From QHCF01 sp003244275 (GTDB lineage: Bacteria; Actinomycetota; Acidimicrobiia; Acidimicrobiales; QHCF01), in contig DAIROT010000033.1 in the NCBI GenBank assembly GCA_036806345.1, positions 1 to 25,041 of the forward strand: 25,041 nucleotides of DNA, in the 5' to 3' direction. Shown piece after piece: positions 7,382-14,780 of this stretch; the first letter of the stretch is position 1; each line of letters opens with the position of its first letter. A model generated the notes under the pieces. That model had not been told where the DNA came from and ran no database searches. It saw nothing but the letters and a program-made list of their open reading frames with translations. Position numbers and translations under genes: made by a program.

Positions 7382-8299
7382 CTAGTTGGACGGCCCAGGG
7401 TGGCTGGGGGAGGACAGGACCAGGGCGGCTCGCAACCCGCGCTCTCCGTCCGCCACGTACAAGCCGAGCAGTCGACCTTCCTGGTCGACCACCGCCCAAG
7501 GGCCAGGATGCTTGCCTGGCGCATCCCGGGAGACGGCCTCCCGGTCGAGACGGCCTCCATGACTGACCCGCTCGGCCAGGACTGATCCCACCTCAAGGCG
7601 AGGAAGGTGCCCGACGGCCACGGCTGGAGCCAGGATGTCCGCAGGGGACAGCTGTTCGACCGGGCGGGCTCGCTCGACCTCAAAGTCCCCCACCCTTACC
7701 CGGCGCAGGGATCGCAGGTGTGCTCCCCCACCAAGGCCGCGGCCGAGGTCGTCGGCGAGGGCCCTGACGTAGGTGCCCGAGGAGCAGTCGACTGCGACCG
7801 ACAGCACTCTCTCGCCGTTGGTGTCGATATGGATGGCGTCACCCACGTCGAACCGGCTGACCGTGACCGGCCGGGCCGGCCGGTCCACCGCGATCCCCTG
7901 GCGAGCCAGCTTGTGCAGGCGCTGGCCACCCACCTTGAGGGCCGACACCATGGGAGGAACCTGGAGGATGTTCCCTGTCAGCAAGGCTGCCTGGCGGCGA
8001 ACGTCTGCCATGGACACGGCGTCCATGTCCCAGTGCCCGACCACCTCACCGCCAGAGTCGAGAGTGGACGTGGCCACTCCGAGGACGATCTCCGCGGTGT
8101 AGGACTTGGACAGTCCGACCAGATAGCCAAGCAGGCGGGTGGCCTGGCCCACCCCTACGACCAACAGGCCGGTGGCGTCAGGATCGAGTGTCCCGGCATG
8201 ACCCACGCGACGCTGGCCGAACACCCGTCGGCAGCGGGCAACCACGTCGTGGGAGGTGCATCCGGCCTCCTTGTCCACCAGGACCACCCCCGCAGCCAC
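7382..8299 (-). CDS. truB: tRNA pseudouridine(55) synthase
   Basis: Makes pseudouridine at position 55 in the T-loop of tRNAs. The 305-residue product has the usual bacterial TruB plan. GVVLVDKEAGCTSHDVV opens the fold, and RVGHAGTLDPDATGLLVVGVGQATRL holds the catalytic Asp (about residue 39). KSYTAEIVLG follows, then QVPPMVSALKVGGQRLHKLARQG, and SSGTYVRALADDLG closes the catalytic domain. About 80 more residues form a C-terminal RNA-binding part. The start is GTG 8299, only four bases after the rbfA stop, so coupling is likely. In many actinobacteria an nrnA-type DHH phosphoesterase gene lies between rbfA and truB; none is present here. Confidence 0.95.
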   Translation of the reverse strand: MAAGVVLVDKEAGCTSHDVVARCRRVFGQRRVGHAGTLDPDATGLLVVGVGQATRLLGYLVGLSKSYTAEIVLGVATSTLDSGGEVVGHWDMDAVSMADVRRQAALLTGNILQVPPMVSALKVGGQRLHKLARQGIAVDRPARPVTVSRFDVGDAIHIDTNGERVLSVAVDCSSGTYVRALADDLGRGLGGGAHLRSLRRVRVGDFEVERARPVEQLSPADILAPAVAVGHLPRLEVGSVLAERVSHGGRLDREAVSRDAPGKHPGPWAVVDQEGRLLGLYVADGERGLRAALVLSSPSHPGPSN

Positions 8300-8303
8300 C
8301 GAG

Positions 8304-8738
8304 CTACTCGGCGTCCGTGCCCCTCAGAAGATTCTCGATGCGTTGGCCGGCAGCGACGGCCGGATCGGCCACAAAGGACAGGCGGGGAGTCCGCTTGAGC
8401 CTCACCTGGCGGCCAATGGAGCCCTGGATACGGACGCGGTGCTCAGCCAGAGCCTCCCCGGCCGCCTCGGGCAGGGACGCCAGCGCCACCGTGGCCCGGC
8501 GAAGGTCCGGGTCAGTGTCAACCGCGGTGACCGTGAGGAGGCGGAGGCGCTCGTCGCTGTCAGCCAGGCGTTCCAGCTCATCCGCTATCACCTCCCGCAA
8601 CAGCTGGTTGACCCGAGCCGCCCGCGGGAAGCGAGCGGTGCCCTCTGGCTCGCCTCCCGAGCGGCGCCGGCCTCGGGAGCGACCCTGGGCATCGGCCCTC
8701 GCATCACGTCTGCTCGTGCTCCTGCGTCGCTCGGCCAC
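8304..8738 (-). CDS. rbfA: Ribosome-binding factor A
   Basis: Late 30S maturation factor that binds near 16S helix 1 and helps in cold adaptation. The recognisable KH-like domain runs from PRAARVNQLLREVIADELERL through LLTVTAVDTDPDLRRATVALAS to RIQGSIGRQVRLKRTPRLSFVADPAVAAGQRIENLL. GTG 8738 gives 144 residues, with a basic Ser/Arg-rich N-terminal segment of about 35 residues (AERRRSTSRRDARAD), longer than in E. coli RbfA (133 residues). This start lies 14 bases after the ylxP stop and has GAGAGA upstream. The frame stays open far upstream, but that part is a shadow of ylxP and infB. Start choice is moderately sure; identity is secure. Confidence 0.88.
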   Translation of the reverse strand: MAERRRSTSRRDARADAQGRSRGRRRSGGEPEGTARFPRAARVNQLLREVIADELERLADSDERLRLLTVTAVDTDPDLRRATVALASLPEAAGEALAEHRVRIQGSIGRQVRLKRTPRLSFVADPAVAAGQRIENLLRGTDAE

Positions 8739-8752
8739 GTCGGGCGGATCTC

Positions 8753-9046
8753 TCAGGCGCCCGACGCCAGCCAGGACCGCTCGGCGGTCAGCACCTCGAC
8801 CTCGGGGTGCGACCAGACGAAGCGTTCCACCTTGTCCAACACGTCCTCGACGTGGCCAGCGTCGGTGGACACCGCCGCCATCCCGAGTCCAGCTCGCTGA
8901 CAGCGGTCCTGATGAGCCACTTCGGCCGCGGCCACCAGGTAACGGCGGCGGGCCCCCTCCAAGATGGGCTTGATCACCGCTCGCTTGGCCTTGAGCGACC
9001 GGCTCTGGGGCAGGTGGAGATCGAGCTCCAGGGCCGCTACGTGCGT
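8753..9046 (-). CDS. ylxP: DUF503 / YlxP-family protein, probable ACG start
   Basis: Small conserved protein of unknown biochemical role found in the nusA-infB-rbfA operon of many Gram-positive bacteria and implicated in ribosome assembly. The product fits the family from its first residues: HVAALELDLHLPQSRSLKAKRAVIKPIL, then VAAAEVAHQDRCQRAGLGMAAVSTDAGHVEDVLDKVE. Family members normally begin with Met just before this. Here that position is ACG (9046-9044), with GGGAG five bases upstream, and no ATG, GTG or TTG lies nearby. The nearest conventional start, GTG 9124, would add 26 residues read out of frame from infB. With the ACG start the protein is 97 residues and its gene overlaps the infB stop by 10 bases. 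The family call is strong; the start is inference. Confidence 0.82.
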   Translation of the reverse strand, partial: THVAALELDLHLPQSRSLKAKRAVIKPILEGARRRYLVAAAEVAHQDRCQRAGLGMAAVSTDAGHVEDVLDKVERFVWSHPEVEVLTAERSWLASGA

Positions 9047-12000
9047 GGGATCTCCCGTTCGTCGTAGGTCTCGATGAGATCGCCCGCACGCAGATCCTGG
9101 AAAGCAGACAACCCGATCCCGCACTCGAACCCAGCCTGCACCTCGCGAACGTCATCCTTGAAGCGCCTGAGGGAGGTGATCGAACCCTTCCAGATGACCA
9201 CGCCCTCTCGTAGGAAGCGGACCCTGGAGCCTCGCGTGATCGTGCCACTGCGAACCCAGCAGCCGGCCACCGCGCCGACCCTGGGCACCCGGAACACCTC
9301 GCGCACCTCGGCCTCGCCGGTGACCACTTCCTCGAACTCGGGAGCCAGCATCCCGACCATGGCCGCTTCGATGTCCTCGAGGACCTTGTAAATGATCTCG
9401 TAGGTCCTGACCTCGACGTCATGGACCGCCGCCAGCTCCCGGGCCCGACGGTCGGGCCGGACGTTGAAGCCGAGGATGGTGGCATTGGAGGCGGCCGCCA
9501 ACTGTACGTCGTTCTCCGTTATCCCGCCCACCGCTCGGCGGACGAAACCCAGTTTGACCTCCTCACGTTCGAGCTTGCGTAGGCTCTCGCTCAGTGCCTC
9601 CAGGGAACCCTGGACATCCGCCTTGACGATGAGGTTCAGGGTGGCCTTCTCCCCCCGCTGAATCTGCTCGAAGATGTCCTCCAGCTTGGCGCCGGGAGTG
9701 GCTGAAGGTGTCGGCGTGTAACCGGCAAAGCGGTATCGCTGCTCACGGGCCTCGCCAATGGTCCGGGCGGTGCCGTGGTCGGTGGTGACTCTCAGCTCGT
9801 CGCCAGCGCTGGGAACCTCCGAGAAACCGAGGATCTGCACTGGTGCCGAGGGCCCGGCCGTCTTGACGTTGTGGCCCTGGTCGTCCACCAGGGCCTTGAC
9901 TCGTCCCCACGCCGCTCCGGCCACGATGGGGTCCCCCACCCTAAGGGTGCCCTGCTCGACCAGGGCGGTAGCCACCGGTCCCCGGCCCACGTCCAGGTTC
10001 CCCTCCAGCACGACGCCCCGGGCCCGGCCATCGGGGTTGGCCGTCAGCTCCAGTACCTCCGACAGCACCAGGAGCTGCTCGAGCAGGTCGTCCACGCCGA
10101 GATCCTGCAGGGCCGAGACCTGCACGGTAATGGTGTCTCCACCCCACTGCTCGGGGACCAGGCCGTGCTCGGAAAGCTGCTGCATGACCCGGTCAGGGTT
10201 GGCATCCTCACGATCCACCTTGTTGATGGCCACGACCATGGGCACCTCGGCCGCCTTGGCGTGGTCGATCGCCTCAACTGTCTGGGGCATGACCCCATCA
10301 TCGGCCGCCACCACCAGGACCACTATGTCGGTCACCTCGGCGCCCCTTGCCCGCATGGCGGTAAAGGCCTCGTGGCCCGGGGTGTCGATGAAGGTTATGA
10401 GCCGGCCATCCTTGTTCACCTGGTAGGCACCGATGTGCTGGGTGATCCCGCCAGCCTCGCCGGCCACCACGTTGGTGAGCCGGATGCGATCCAACAGCTT
10501 GGTCTTGCCGTGGTCGACGTGGCCCATGACGGTGATGACCGGCGGCCGGATAGGGGCATGCGGGTCTTCGAAGCCCTCCTCGTCGTCGTCGAAATACTTG
10601 GCCTGCAGGGCTGCCTCTTGTTCCTCGCCCGGATCGACCAAGCGCACCTTGGCGCCGACCTCAGCCGCAAACAGCTCGATCATGTCGTCCGACAGGGACT
10701 GGGTGGCAGTGACCATCTCGCCTTGGAGCAGTAGGTAGCGGACCACATCGCCGGCCGACCGATTGACCTTGGGACCGAGATCCTGAGCTGTGGAGCCCCG
10801 CTCGATGATCATCTCCTGGTCGGGAACCGGTGCGTGGGAGGGTGTGTAGGTGGTGAGCTGGGTCGGTTCCAGCTCTTCCAGATTGCGCCGTCGCCGACGA
10901 GGTCGGCGTGGAGCCGGTCGACCCCGACCACCTGGGCCCCTGCCCGGCCCGGGCGGACCCCCCATTGGTCCTCGGTTCAGACCGGCCCCCGGGGGGCCCC
11001 CAGGTCGGCCGGCAAAGCCACCGGGGCTGGCGCCCGGGCGGGGCGGAGAATAGGTGCCCCCCGGTCGGGCACCAGGAGCACCCGCCGGAGACACCGGACG
11101 GGTCCGTGCCCCTGGGCTGCCAAATCGTGCTCCGCCCTGGCCAGTCGGTGTGCGACCACCCTGGCCGGGCGGCGGCGGGATAGGTCGTCCAGTGCTGGCC
11201 GATCGGGGGGCTCCCCCCGGGGGCGGCGGAATGGTCCGGCCCGACAAACTGGTGGGAGGTCGCCGCGGTCCGGGCGATTGTGGGCGAGAGCTGCCTGGCT
11301 CATCGCCAGCCGACGGGATCTCCGGCGGGCGCCGGTCCGCAGCTGCGGGCGGGCCGGCTGGGGTCGTCCCGGGACCGGGCGTCGTCGCGGGACCGGGCGT
11401 CGTAGCGGGACTGGGCGTCGTCGCGGGACTGGGCGTCGTCGCGGGACTGGGCGTCGTCGGGAGACCTGGCATGGTTTTCGAAGGGCTTGCGACCACCGCA
11501 GAACGCTCGGTGGACGCAGGGCCGGCGTTGGGCGCGGCCTCGAAAGTGGTCGTCGGTCCCGCAGGTAGTCCGCCGGTAGAGGGTCCCTCACTGAGAACGG
11601 CCGGGTCGCTGGTCACCAAGCGAGGATCGCTGGGCCGTCCGGGCGTGGTTGGTTCTGCAACTGTCTGCGATCCAGACGAGATGGGTGAGGCGGGCGCGGA
11701 GGTCACCGTTTGCTCACCGGTCGTCTCATCGGCCCCGGTCCCGGTCGAGGCAACGGTCGGGATGGATCCTCGCCCAGTGTGGGCAATCGCCGGCGCTGGC
11801 TCAGGATCGACAATCGTTGACGGTGGCTCGATCTCGTTGCCCGGGACCGGCGTCGATGGCCGAGTCGAAGTGACCGGCGCGCCCGACCCCCTCCCGGATG
11901 CGCCTGGGGATTCGCTCCCGAAGCGACCAGTCGGTCCCAGGCGGGCACCAGCTCGCCGGCCCACGGGCGCGGCAGACTCCGGCTCCGCCGGGGAGACGTC

Positions 12001-12186
12001 CCGGCGCAGGCCGTCGGCATCAGCCCGGCGACGGGCACGGTCAGCCTGGGCGTCCTCGATGCTCGAGGAGTGGCTCTTTACCCCGATTCCCAGGACCTGG
12101 CAAAGGTCAAGGGCCTCCTTGTTGGTCAGCCCGAGCTCGCGGGCGAGTTCATAGACCCGAATTTTCTTGGCCAACTGCTGCGTCAA
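9037..12186 (-). CDS. infB: Translation initiation factor IF-2
   Basis: GTPase that brings initiator fMet-tRNA to the 30S subunit and promotes 50S joining. The 1049-residue product is long. It begins with an IF2 N-terminal helical module (KIRVYELARELGLTNKEALDLCQ), followed by ~400 residues of Pro/Gly/Ser/Thr/Arg-rich linker. A basic stretch (RRPRRRRRN) precedes a second N-domain (DLGPKVNRSAGDVVRYLLLQGE). The G domain starts near residue 550 with GHVDHGKT (G1), DTPGHEAF (G3) and NKVD (G4). The beta-barrel and C domains follow, ending near FECGIGLSAFQDLRAGDLIE. TTG 12186 is chosen because GGAGAGG lies just upstream and it overlaps the ylxR stop as TTGA. A second in-frame TTG at 12174 is less well placed. 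The linker carries an 18-base tandem repeat. Confidence 0.96.
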   Translation of the reverse strand: MTQQLAKKIRVYELARELGLTNKEALDLCQVLGIGVKSHSSSIEDAQADRARRRADADGLRRDVSPAEPESAAPVGRRAGARLGPTGRFGSESPGASGRGSGAPVTSTRPSTPVPGNEIEPPSTIVDPEPAPAIAHTGRGSIPTVASTGTGADETTGEQTVTSAPASPISSGSQTVAEPTTPGRPSDPRLVTSDPAVLSEGPSTGGLPAGPTTTFEAAPNAGPASTERSAVVASPSKTMPGLPTTPSPATTPSPATTPSPATTPGPATTPGPGTTPAGPPAAADRRPPEIPSAGDEPGSSRPQSPGPRRPPTSLSGRTIPPPPGGAPRSASTGRPIPPPPGQGGRTPTGQGGARFGSPGARTRPVSPAGAPGARPGGTYSPPRPGASPGGFAGRPGGPPGAGLNRGPMGGPPGPGRGPGGRGRPAPRRPRRRRRNLEELEPTQLTTYTPSHAPVPDQEMIIERGSTAQDLGPKVNRSAGDVVRYLLLQGEMVTATQSLSDDMIELFAAEVGAKVRLVDPGEEQEAALQAKYFDDDEEGFEDPHAPIRPPVITVMGHVDHGKTKLLDRIRLTNVVAGEAGGITQHIGAYQVNKDGRLITFIDTPGHEAFTAMRARGAEVTDIVVLVVAADDGVMPQTVEAIDHAKAAEVPMVVAINKVDREDANPDRVMQQLSEHGLVPEQWGGDTITVQVSALQDLGVDDLLEQLLVLSEVLELTANPDGRARGVVLEGNLDVGRGPVATALVEQGTLRVGDPIVAGAAWGRVKALVDDQGHNVKTAGPSAPVQILGFSEVPSAGDELRVTTDHGTARTIGEAREQRYRFAGYTPTPSATPGAKLEDIFEQIQRGEKATLNLIVKADVQGSLEALSESLRKLEREEVKLGFVRRAVGGITENDVQLAAASNATILGFNVRPDRRARELAAVHDVEVRTYEIIYKVLEDIEAAMVGMLAPEFEEVVTGEAEVREVFRVPRVGAVAGCWVRSGTITRGSRVRFLREGVVIWKGSITSLRRFKDDVREVQAGFECGIGLSAFQDLRAGDLIETYDEREIPRT
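11370..11459. repeat. 18-base tandem repeat in the infB linker, five copies
   Basis: Five units of about 18 bases, of the form CGGGACTGGGCGTCGTCG with few substitutions, begin at 11370, 11388, 11406, 11424 and 11442. They encode alternating TTPSPA and TTPGPA in the disordered linker of IF-2 and keep the frame. Confidence 0.9.
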
Positions 12187-12548
12187 TCCTCTCCGTGGGG
12201 TTCGGCGCCGCTATCATCCCGGCGCTCGGACCCTCCATCCAACTTGCTGGTGCCCCAGTCCTTATACTCGCACACCCCCAGGATATGCGGCGACAGCTCG
12301 TCGCCGGCCAACTCTCCACGCAGGGCGGCCAGCGCGCCCGGCGACACCGCCGCCCGCAGGGCCCGGCTGAATGACTGGCGGCGCTGGGCCAGATCCAGGC
12401 ATCGGATCGAACCGGCGCACAGCCAGGCACCTCGCCCGGGCAGAGATCGCCCCATGATCAGCCGACCGTCCTCGGACAGCACCACCCTGAGCAACTCGCT
12501 GGCAGGCGCAATCCTGCGACAACCGACGCAGGTACGACGGGGGCCTAT
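12183..12548 (-). CDS. ylxR: YlxR-family (DUF448) RNA-binding protein, probable ATA start
   Basis: Small basic protein encoded between nusA and infB in many bacteria; reported in other species as an RNA-binding or nucleoid-associated regulator. The family signature RTCVGCRR is present right after the proposed start, followed by LLRVVLSEDGRL, GRGAWLC and RRQSFSRALRA. No ATG, GTG or TTG lies between the upstream in-frame stop and this signature; the first ordinary start (TTG 12494) would remove it. ATA at 12548-12546 overlaps the nusA stop as ATAG, mirroring the ATGA, TTGA and GTGA overlaps of neighbouring pairs. It gives 121 residues. The downstream end overlaps infB by four bases. The family is sure; AUA initiation is inference, and a base error is possible. 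Confidence 0.85.
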   Translation of the reverse strand: MGPRRTCVGCRRIAPASELLRVVLSEDGRLIMGRSLPGRGAWLCAGSIRCLDLAQRRQSFSRALRAAVSPGALAALRGELAGDELSPHILGVCEYKDWGTSKLDGGSERRDDSGAEPHGED

Positions 12549-13879
12549 GCCGGCGACCCGTCCGAACCATCAGAGCCGGCCTGTGCCAACCGCTCCTCGC
12601 CACCGACGGGCTCAGCCGTCACCGGGCCGACTGTCGAGGGTGCAACTGTCGTCAAGGGCTCGGCCGTCGCCACCTCGGGTCCGGCGGGCGCCACATCGGG
12701 TCCGGCGGGCGCCACATCCGCGGGCGCCACATCCGCGGGCGCCACATCCGCGGGCGCCACATCCGCGGCTGGCGGCTCCCCCATCGACCACTGTTCGGCG
12801 GACACCGCCTCGCCACCCTCGGCAGGTTGCCAGACCATCTCACCTGCGGTGGTGCGGACCCATTCTCCCTCGGCCCACTCCTCCCCGGCGTAACCTGCCT
12901 CTTCCTCGGCCAGCTGCGTCTCGCTCTTGATATCGACCCGCCATCCAGTGAGGCGGGCGGCCAAGCGGGCATTCTGGCCCTCTTTGCCGATGGCCAGCGA
13001 CAGCTGGAAGTCGTGCACGATCACGGTGGCCGTGCCGGTCTCGTCGTCCAGACGGACCTCCTTCACCCGGGCTGGCTGAAGGGCCCGCTGCACGAACTCG
13101 GCAGGGTCCTCCGAGAAGGGCACGATGTCGACCTTCTCCCCTCGAAGCTCGTTGGTGACCATTCGGACTCGGGCTCCCCGGGCCCCGACACACGCTCCAA
13201 CCGGGTCGACATTGGCGTCGTTGGACCACACTGCGATCTTGGTTCGGTGTCCCGGCTCACGTGCCGCGGCCTTGAATTCCACCACGCCGCTGCTGATCTC
13301 GGGGACCTCCAGCTCGAAGAGGCGCCGTATGAGCCCAGGATGGGTACGGCTGACCACGATCTGAGGTCCTTTGGTCGTCTTGCGGACCTCGACTATGTAG
13401 GCCTTGAGCCGCGAGCCGTGCTCGTAGCGCTCGTAGGGGACCTGCTCTGCCTGGGGCAATAGCGCCTCCACCTTGCCCAGGTCGAGCAGTGTGTAGCGAT
13501 TGTCGCTCTGTTGGATTATGCCGGTGACTATGTCTCCCTCTCGCCCGGCGTACTCCTCGTACTTGAGGTCGCGCTCAGCCTCCCGGATGCACTGGAGGAT
13601 GACCTGCTTGGCCGTCTGGGCGGCGATACGCCCGAAATCCTCAGGGGTGTCGTCCCACTCCCGTATTACGTTGCCATCGGCGTCCAGCTCCTGGCCGTAG
13701 ACCAGAATTTCCCCGCTGTCGGGATCGACCGTAACCACGGCCTCCTCGGCGGCGTCCGGCAGTCGCTTGTAGGCAACCACCAGGGCATTGGCCACTGCCG
13801 CGAGCAGGGTATCCACGCCGATGCCCTTTTCGCGGGCAATCTGCTGCAGCGCCTCCAGGAACTCGAAGTTCTTGCTCAT
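12545..13879 (-). CDS. nusA: Transcription termination/antitermination factor NusA
   Basis: RNA-polymerase-bound factor modulating pausing, termination and rRNA antitermination. The 444-residue product starts with the polymerase-binding domain (EFLEALQQIAREKGIGVDTLL). An S1 domain follows (EGDIVTGIIQQSDNRYTLLDLGKVEALLP), then KH1 (VVSRTHPGLIRRLFELEVPEI ... GACVGARGARVRMVTNEL) and KH2 (LAIGKEGQNARLAARLTGWRVDI). The ~115-residue C-terminal tail is acidic and Ala/Pro-rich, with ADVAP repeats, instead of the helical repeats of E. coli NusA. ATG 13879 overlaps the rimP stop as ATGA; the open frame upstream of it is a shadow of rimP. The TAG stop overlaps the ylxR start. Confidence 0.96.
   Translation of the reverse strand: MSKNFEFLEALQQIAREKGIGVDTLLAAVANALVVAYKRLPDAAEEAVVTVDPDSGEILVYGQELDADGNVIREWDDTPEDFGRIAAQTAKQVILQCIREAERDLKYEEYAGREGDIVTGIIQQSDNRYTLLDLGKVEALLPQAEQVPYERYEHGSRLKAYIVEVRKTTKGPQIVVSRTHPGLIRRLFELEVPEISSGVVEFKAAAREPGHRTKIAVWSNDANVDPVGACVGARGARVRMVTNELRGEKVDIVPFSEDPAEFVQRALQPARVKEVRLDDETGTATVIVHDFQLSLAIGKEGQNARLAARLTGWRVDIKSETQLAEEEAGYAGEEWAEGEWVRTTAGEMVWQPAEGGEAVSAEQWSMGEPPAADVAPADVAPADVAPADVAPAGPDVAPAGPEVATAEPLTTVAPSTVGPVTAEPVGGEERLAQAGSDGSDGSPA
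12685..12770. repeat. 15-base tandem repeat in the nusA 3' end
   Basis: GCCACATCCGCGGGC-type units recur every 15 bases at 12711, 12726, 12741 and 12756, preceded by two 18-base variants. They encode ADVAP and AGPDVAP in the tail of NusA, always in frame. Confidence 0.9.
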
Positions 13880-14514
13880 CGGGCATCCGCCGTCCAATGG
13901 GCGGTGGCGACGCGGGCCGGGCCGCCTCTCGGTGCGGCGGAGTTGGCCGGGCCGCCTCCCGGGCGGGCCGTACTGGCCGACCCGCCTCCCGGGCGGGCCG
14001 TACTGGCCGACCCGCCTCCCGGGCGGGTCTTGCCCTTGCCCGGGCGGACCGCCGGGCCCCACTGCAGCACGGTCCTGGCCCGTTCGATCTGGTCATACGC
14101 CAGCCGCCGGCGAGCGTCGGTCCGGCCCGTGACCTCAACCACGATGGCCTGAGCATCCGCCTCGATCAGACGTCCCTCGATCCGGCGGTCACCCGACGTG
14201 CCCGGACGAGTCTTGATCGCCACGGTGGCACCGACAAACCGACGAAAATGCTCAGGGGTACGCAGCACCCGCTCGATCCCCGGGCTCGAGACCTCGAGGG
14301 TGTAGCTACCCTTGGGGCCGGCCGTCTCGTTCTCGTCGAGAGCGCCGAAGACCAGTCGGGTGGCCTCGGCCAGCGTGTCCAGGTCGAGACCGCCATCGCC
14401 GCGGTCAACAACGACCCGGAGGCCGCCAGGGCCACTCTCCACGTCCACCAGCTCCATGCCGAACGTCCCCAGCACCGGCTCGACGACAAGACGCACCTGC
14501 TCCGGCGCCACCAT
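13876..14514 (-). CDS. rimP: Ribosome maturation factor RimP
   Basis: Binds nascent 30S subunits and aids assembly. The body has the two RimP domains: VRLVVEPVLGTFGMELVDVE with GLRVVVDRGDGGLDLDTLAEATRLV, then YTLEVSSPGIERVLRTPEHFRRFVG (family signature) and the Sm-like C-terminal part ending near RLAYDQIERARTVLQW. After that comes a ~55-residue Gly/Ala/Pro/Ser-rich tail holding a 30-base repeat (GGGSASTARP), absent in short homologues. ATG 14514 gives 212 residues and has AGGAGG nine bases upstream; in-frame TTG codons at 14520 and 14532 are weaker alternatives. It is the first gene of the nusA-infB operon after a structured 266-base leader. Confidence 0.93.
   Translation of the reverse strand: MVAPEQVRLVVEPVLGTFGMELVDVESGPGGLRVVVDRGDGGLDLDTLAEATRLVFGALDENETAGPKGSYTLEVSSPGIERVLRTPEHFRRFVGATVAIKTRPGTSGDRRIEGRLIEADAQAIVVEVTGRTDARRRLAYDQIERARTVLQWGPAVRPGKGKTRPGGGSASTARPGGGSASTARPGGGPANSAAPRGGPARVATAHWTADAR
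13952..14027. repeat. 30-base tandem repeat in the rimP 3' end
   Basis: About two and a half copies of a 30-base unit, containing CGGGCGGGCCGTACTGGCCG, occupy this stretch and encode GGGSASTARP in the RimP tail. Confidence 0.9.
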
Positions 14515-14594
14515 CTCCAATCTCCTCCTCAAATCGAAATTTGCCAGCCCAGGACTCTCGCCCCTATCCCTTCACCAACGTCAGCGCACCCACG

Positions 14595-14622
14595 AAACAA
14601 AAGCGTGGGCCTTCGCCCACGC
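14595..14622 (-). terminator. Intrinsic-terminator-like hairpin in the rimP leader
   Basis: A perfect 8-base stem, GCGTGGGC / GCCCACGC, with a GAAG loop is followed on the minus strand by TTTTGTTT. This is the best Rho-independent terminator in the window. It lies ~80 bases before the rimP ATG and ~160 bases after proS. It may end proS transcription or attenuate the rimP-nusA operon. Confidence 0.6.
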
Positions 14623-14653
14623 CTTCCACAGATACTCGACGAACGAATAGCGC

Positions 14654-14693
14654 TGTCAGTATAACTGACACTCGGGGGGCTGCGCCCCCCGAG
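14654..14693 (-). other. Adjacent palindromes between proS and rimP
   Basis: A perfect 10-base stem CTCGGGGGGC / GCCCCCCGAG with a three-base loop occupies 14671-14693, and directly beside it lies the palindrome TGTCAGT-ATA-ACTGACA (14654-14670). Neither is followed by a U-run. They may be leader RNA structure, an operator, or part of tandem terminators. Confidence 0.5.
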
Positions 14694-14707
14694 GACCCCC
14701 CAAAGGC

Positions 14708-14736
14708 ATATGACCCACCTTCGGCGGGATTGTCTA
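14708..14736 (-). promoter_or_regulatory. Weak candidate promoter for the rimP-nusA operon
   Basis: On the minus strand TAGACA (14736-14731, five of six matches to TTGACA) is followed after 17 bases by TCATAT (14713-14708), a poor -10 box. Transcription from here would start near 14700 and include the palindromes and terminator-like hairpin before rimP. Spacing is right but the -10 match is weak. Confidence 0.25.
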
Positions 14737-14743
14737 CCTTGTT

Positions 14744-14770
14744 CCGACAAAACAGGGCGCCTACGGCGCC
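14744..14770 (-). terminator. Possible proS terminator
   Basis: GGCGCC-GTA-GGCGCC forms a 6-base stem 10 bases after the proS stop and is followed by CTGTTTTGTCGG. The stem is short but GC-only and the T-run is modest. Confidence 0.4.
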
Positions 14771-14780
14771 GGCTGGTCGG

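Noticed and set aside
8753..9124. GTG 9124 as the ylxP start
   Set aside because: It adds 26 residues from out-of-frame infB sequence with no similarity to the family, and the ribosome-binding site lies downstream of it.
12262..12603. ATG 12603 as the start of ylxR
   Set aside because: It opens a different frame that lacks the RTCVGCRR motif; it only crosses the end of nusA.
14658..14663. TATACT on the minus strand as a -10 box for rimP
   Set aside because: It lies inside the 14654-14670 palindrome and has no -35 element at the right distance.
14533..14780. An initiator tRNA gene before rimP, as in the metY-rimP-nusA order of E. coli
   Set aside because: No cloverleaf, T-loop motif or CCA end could be found; the hairpins do not fit a tRNA.
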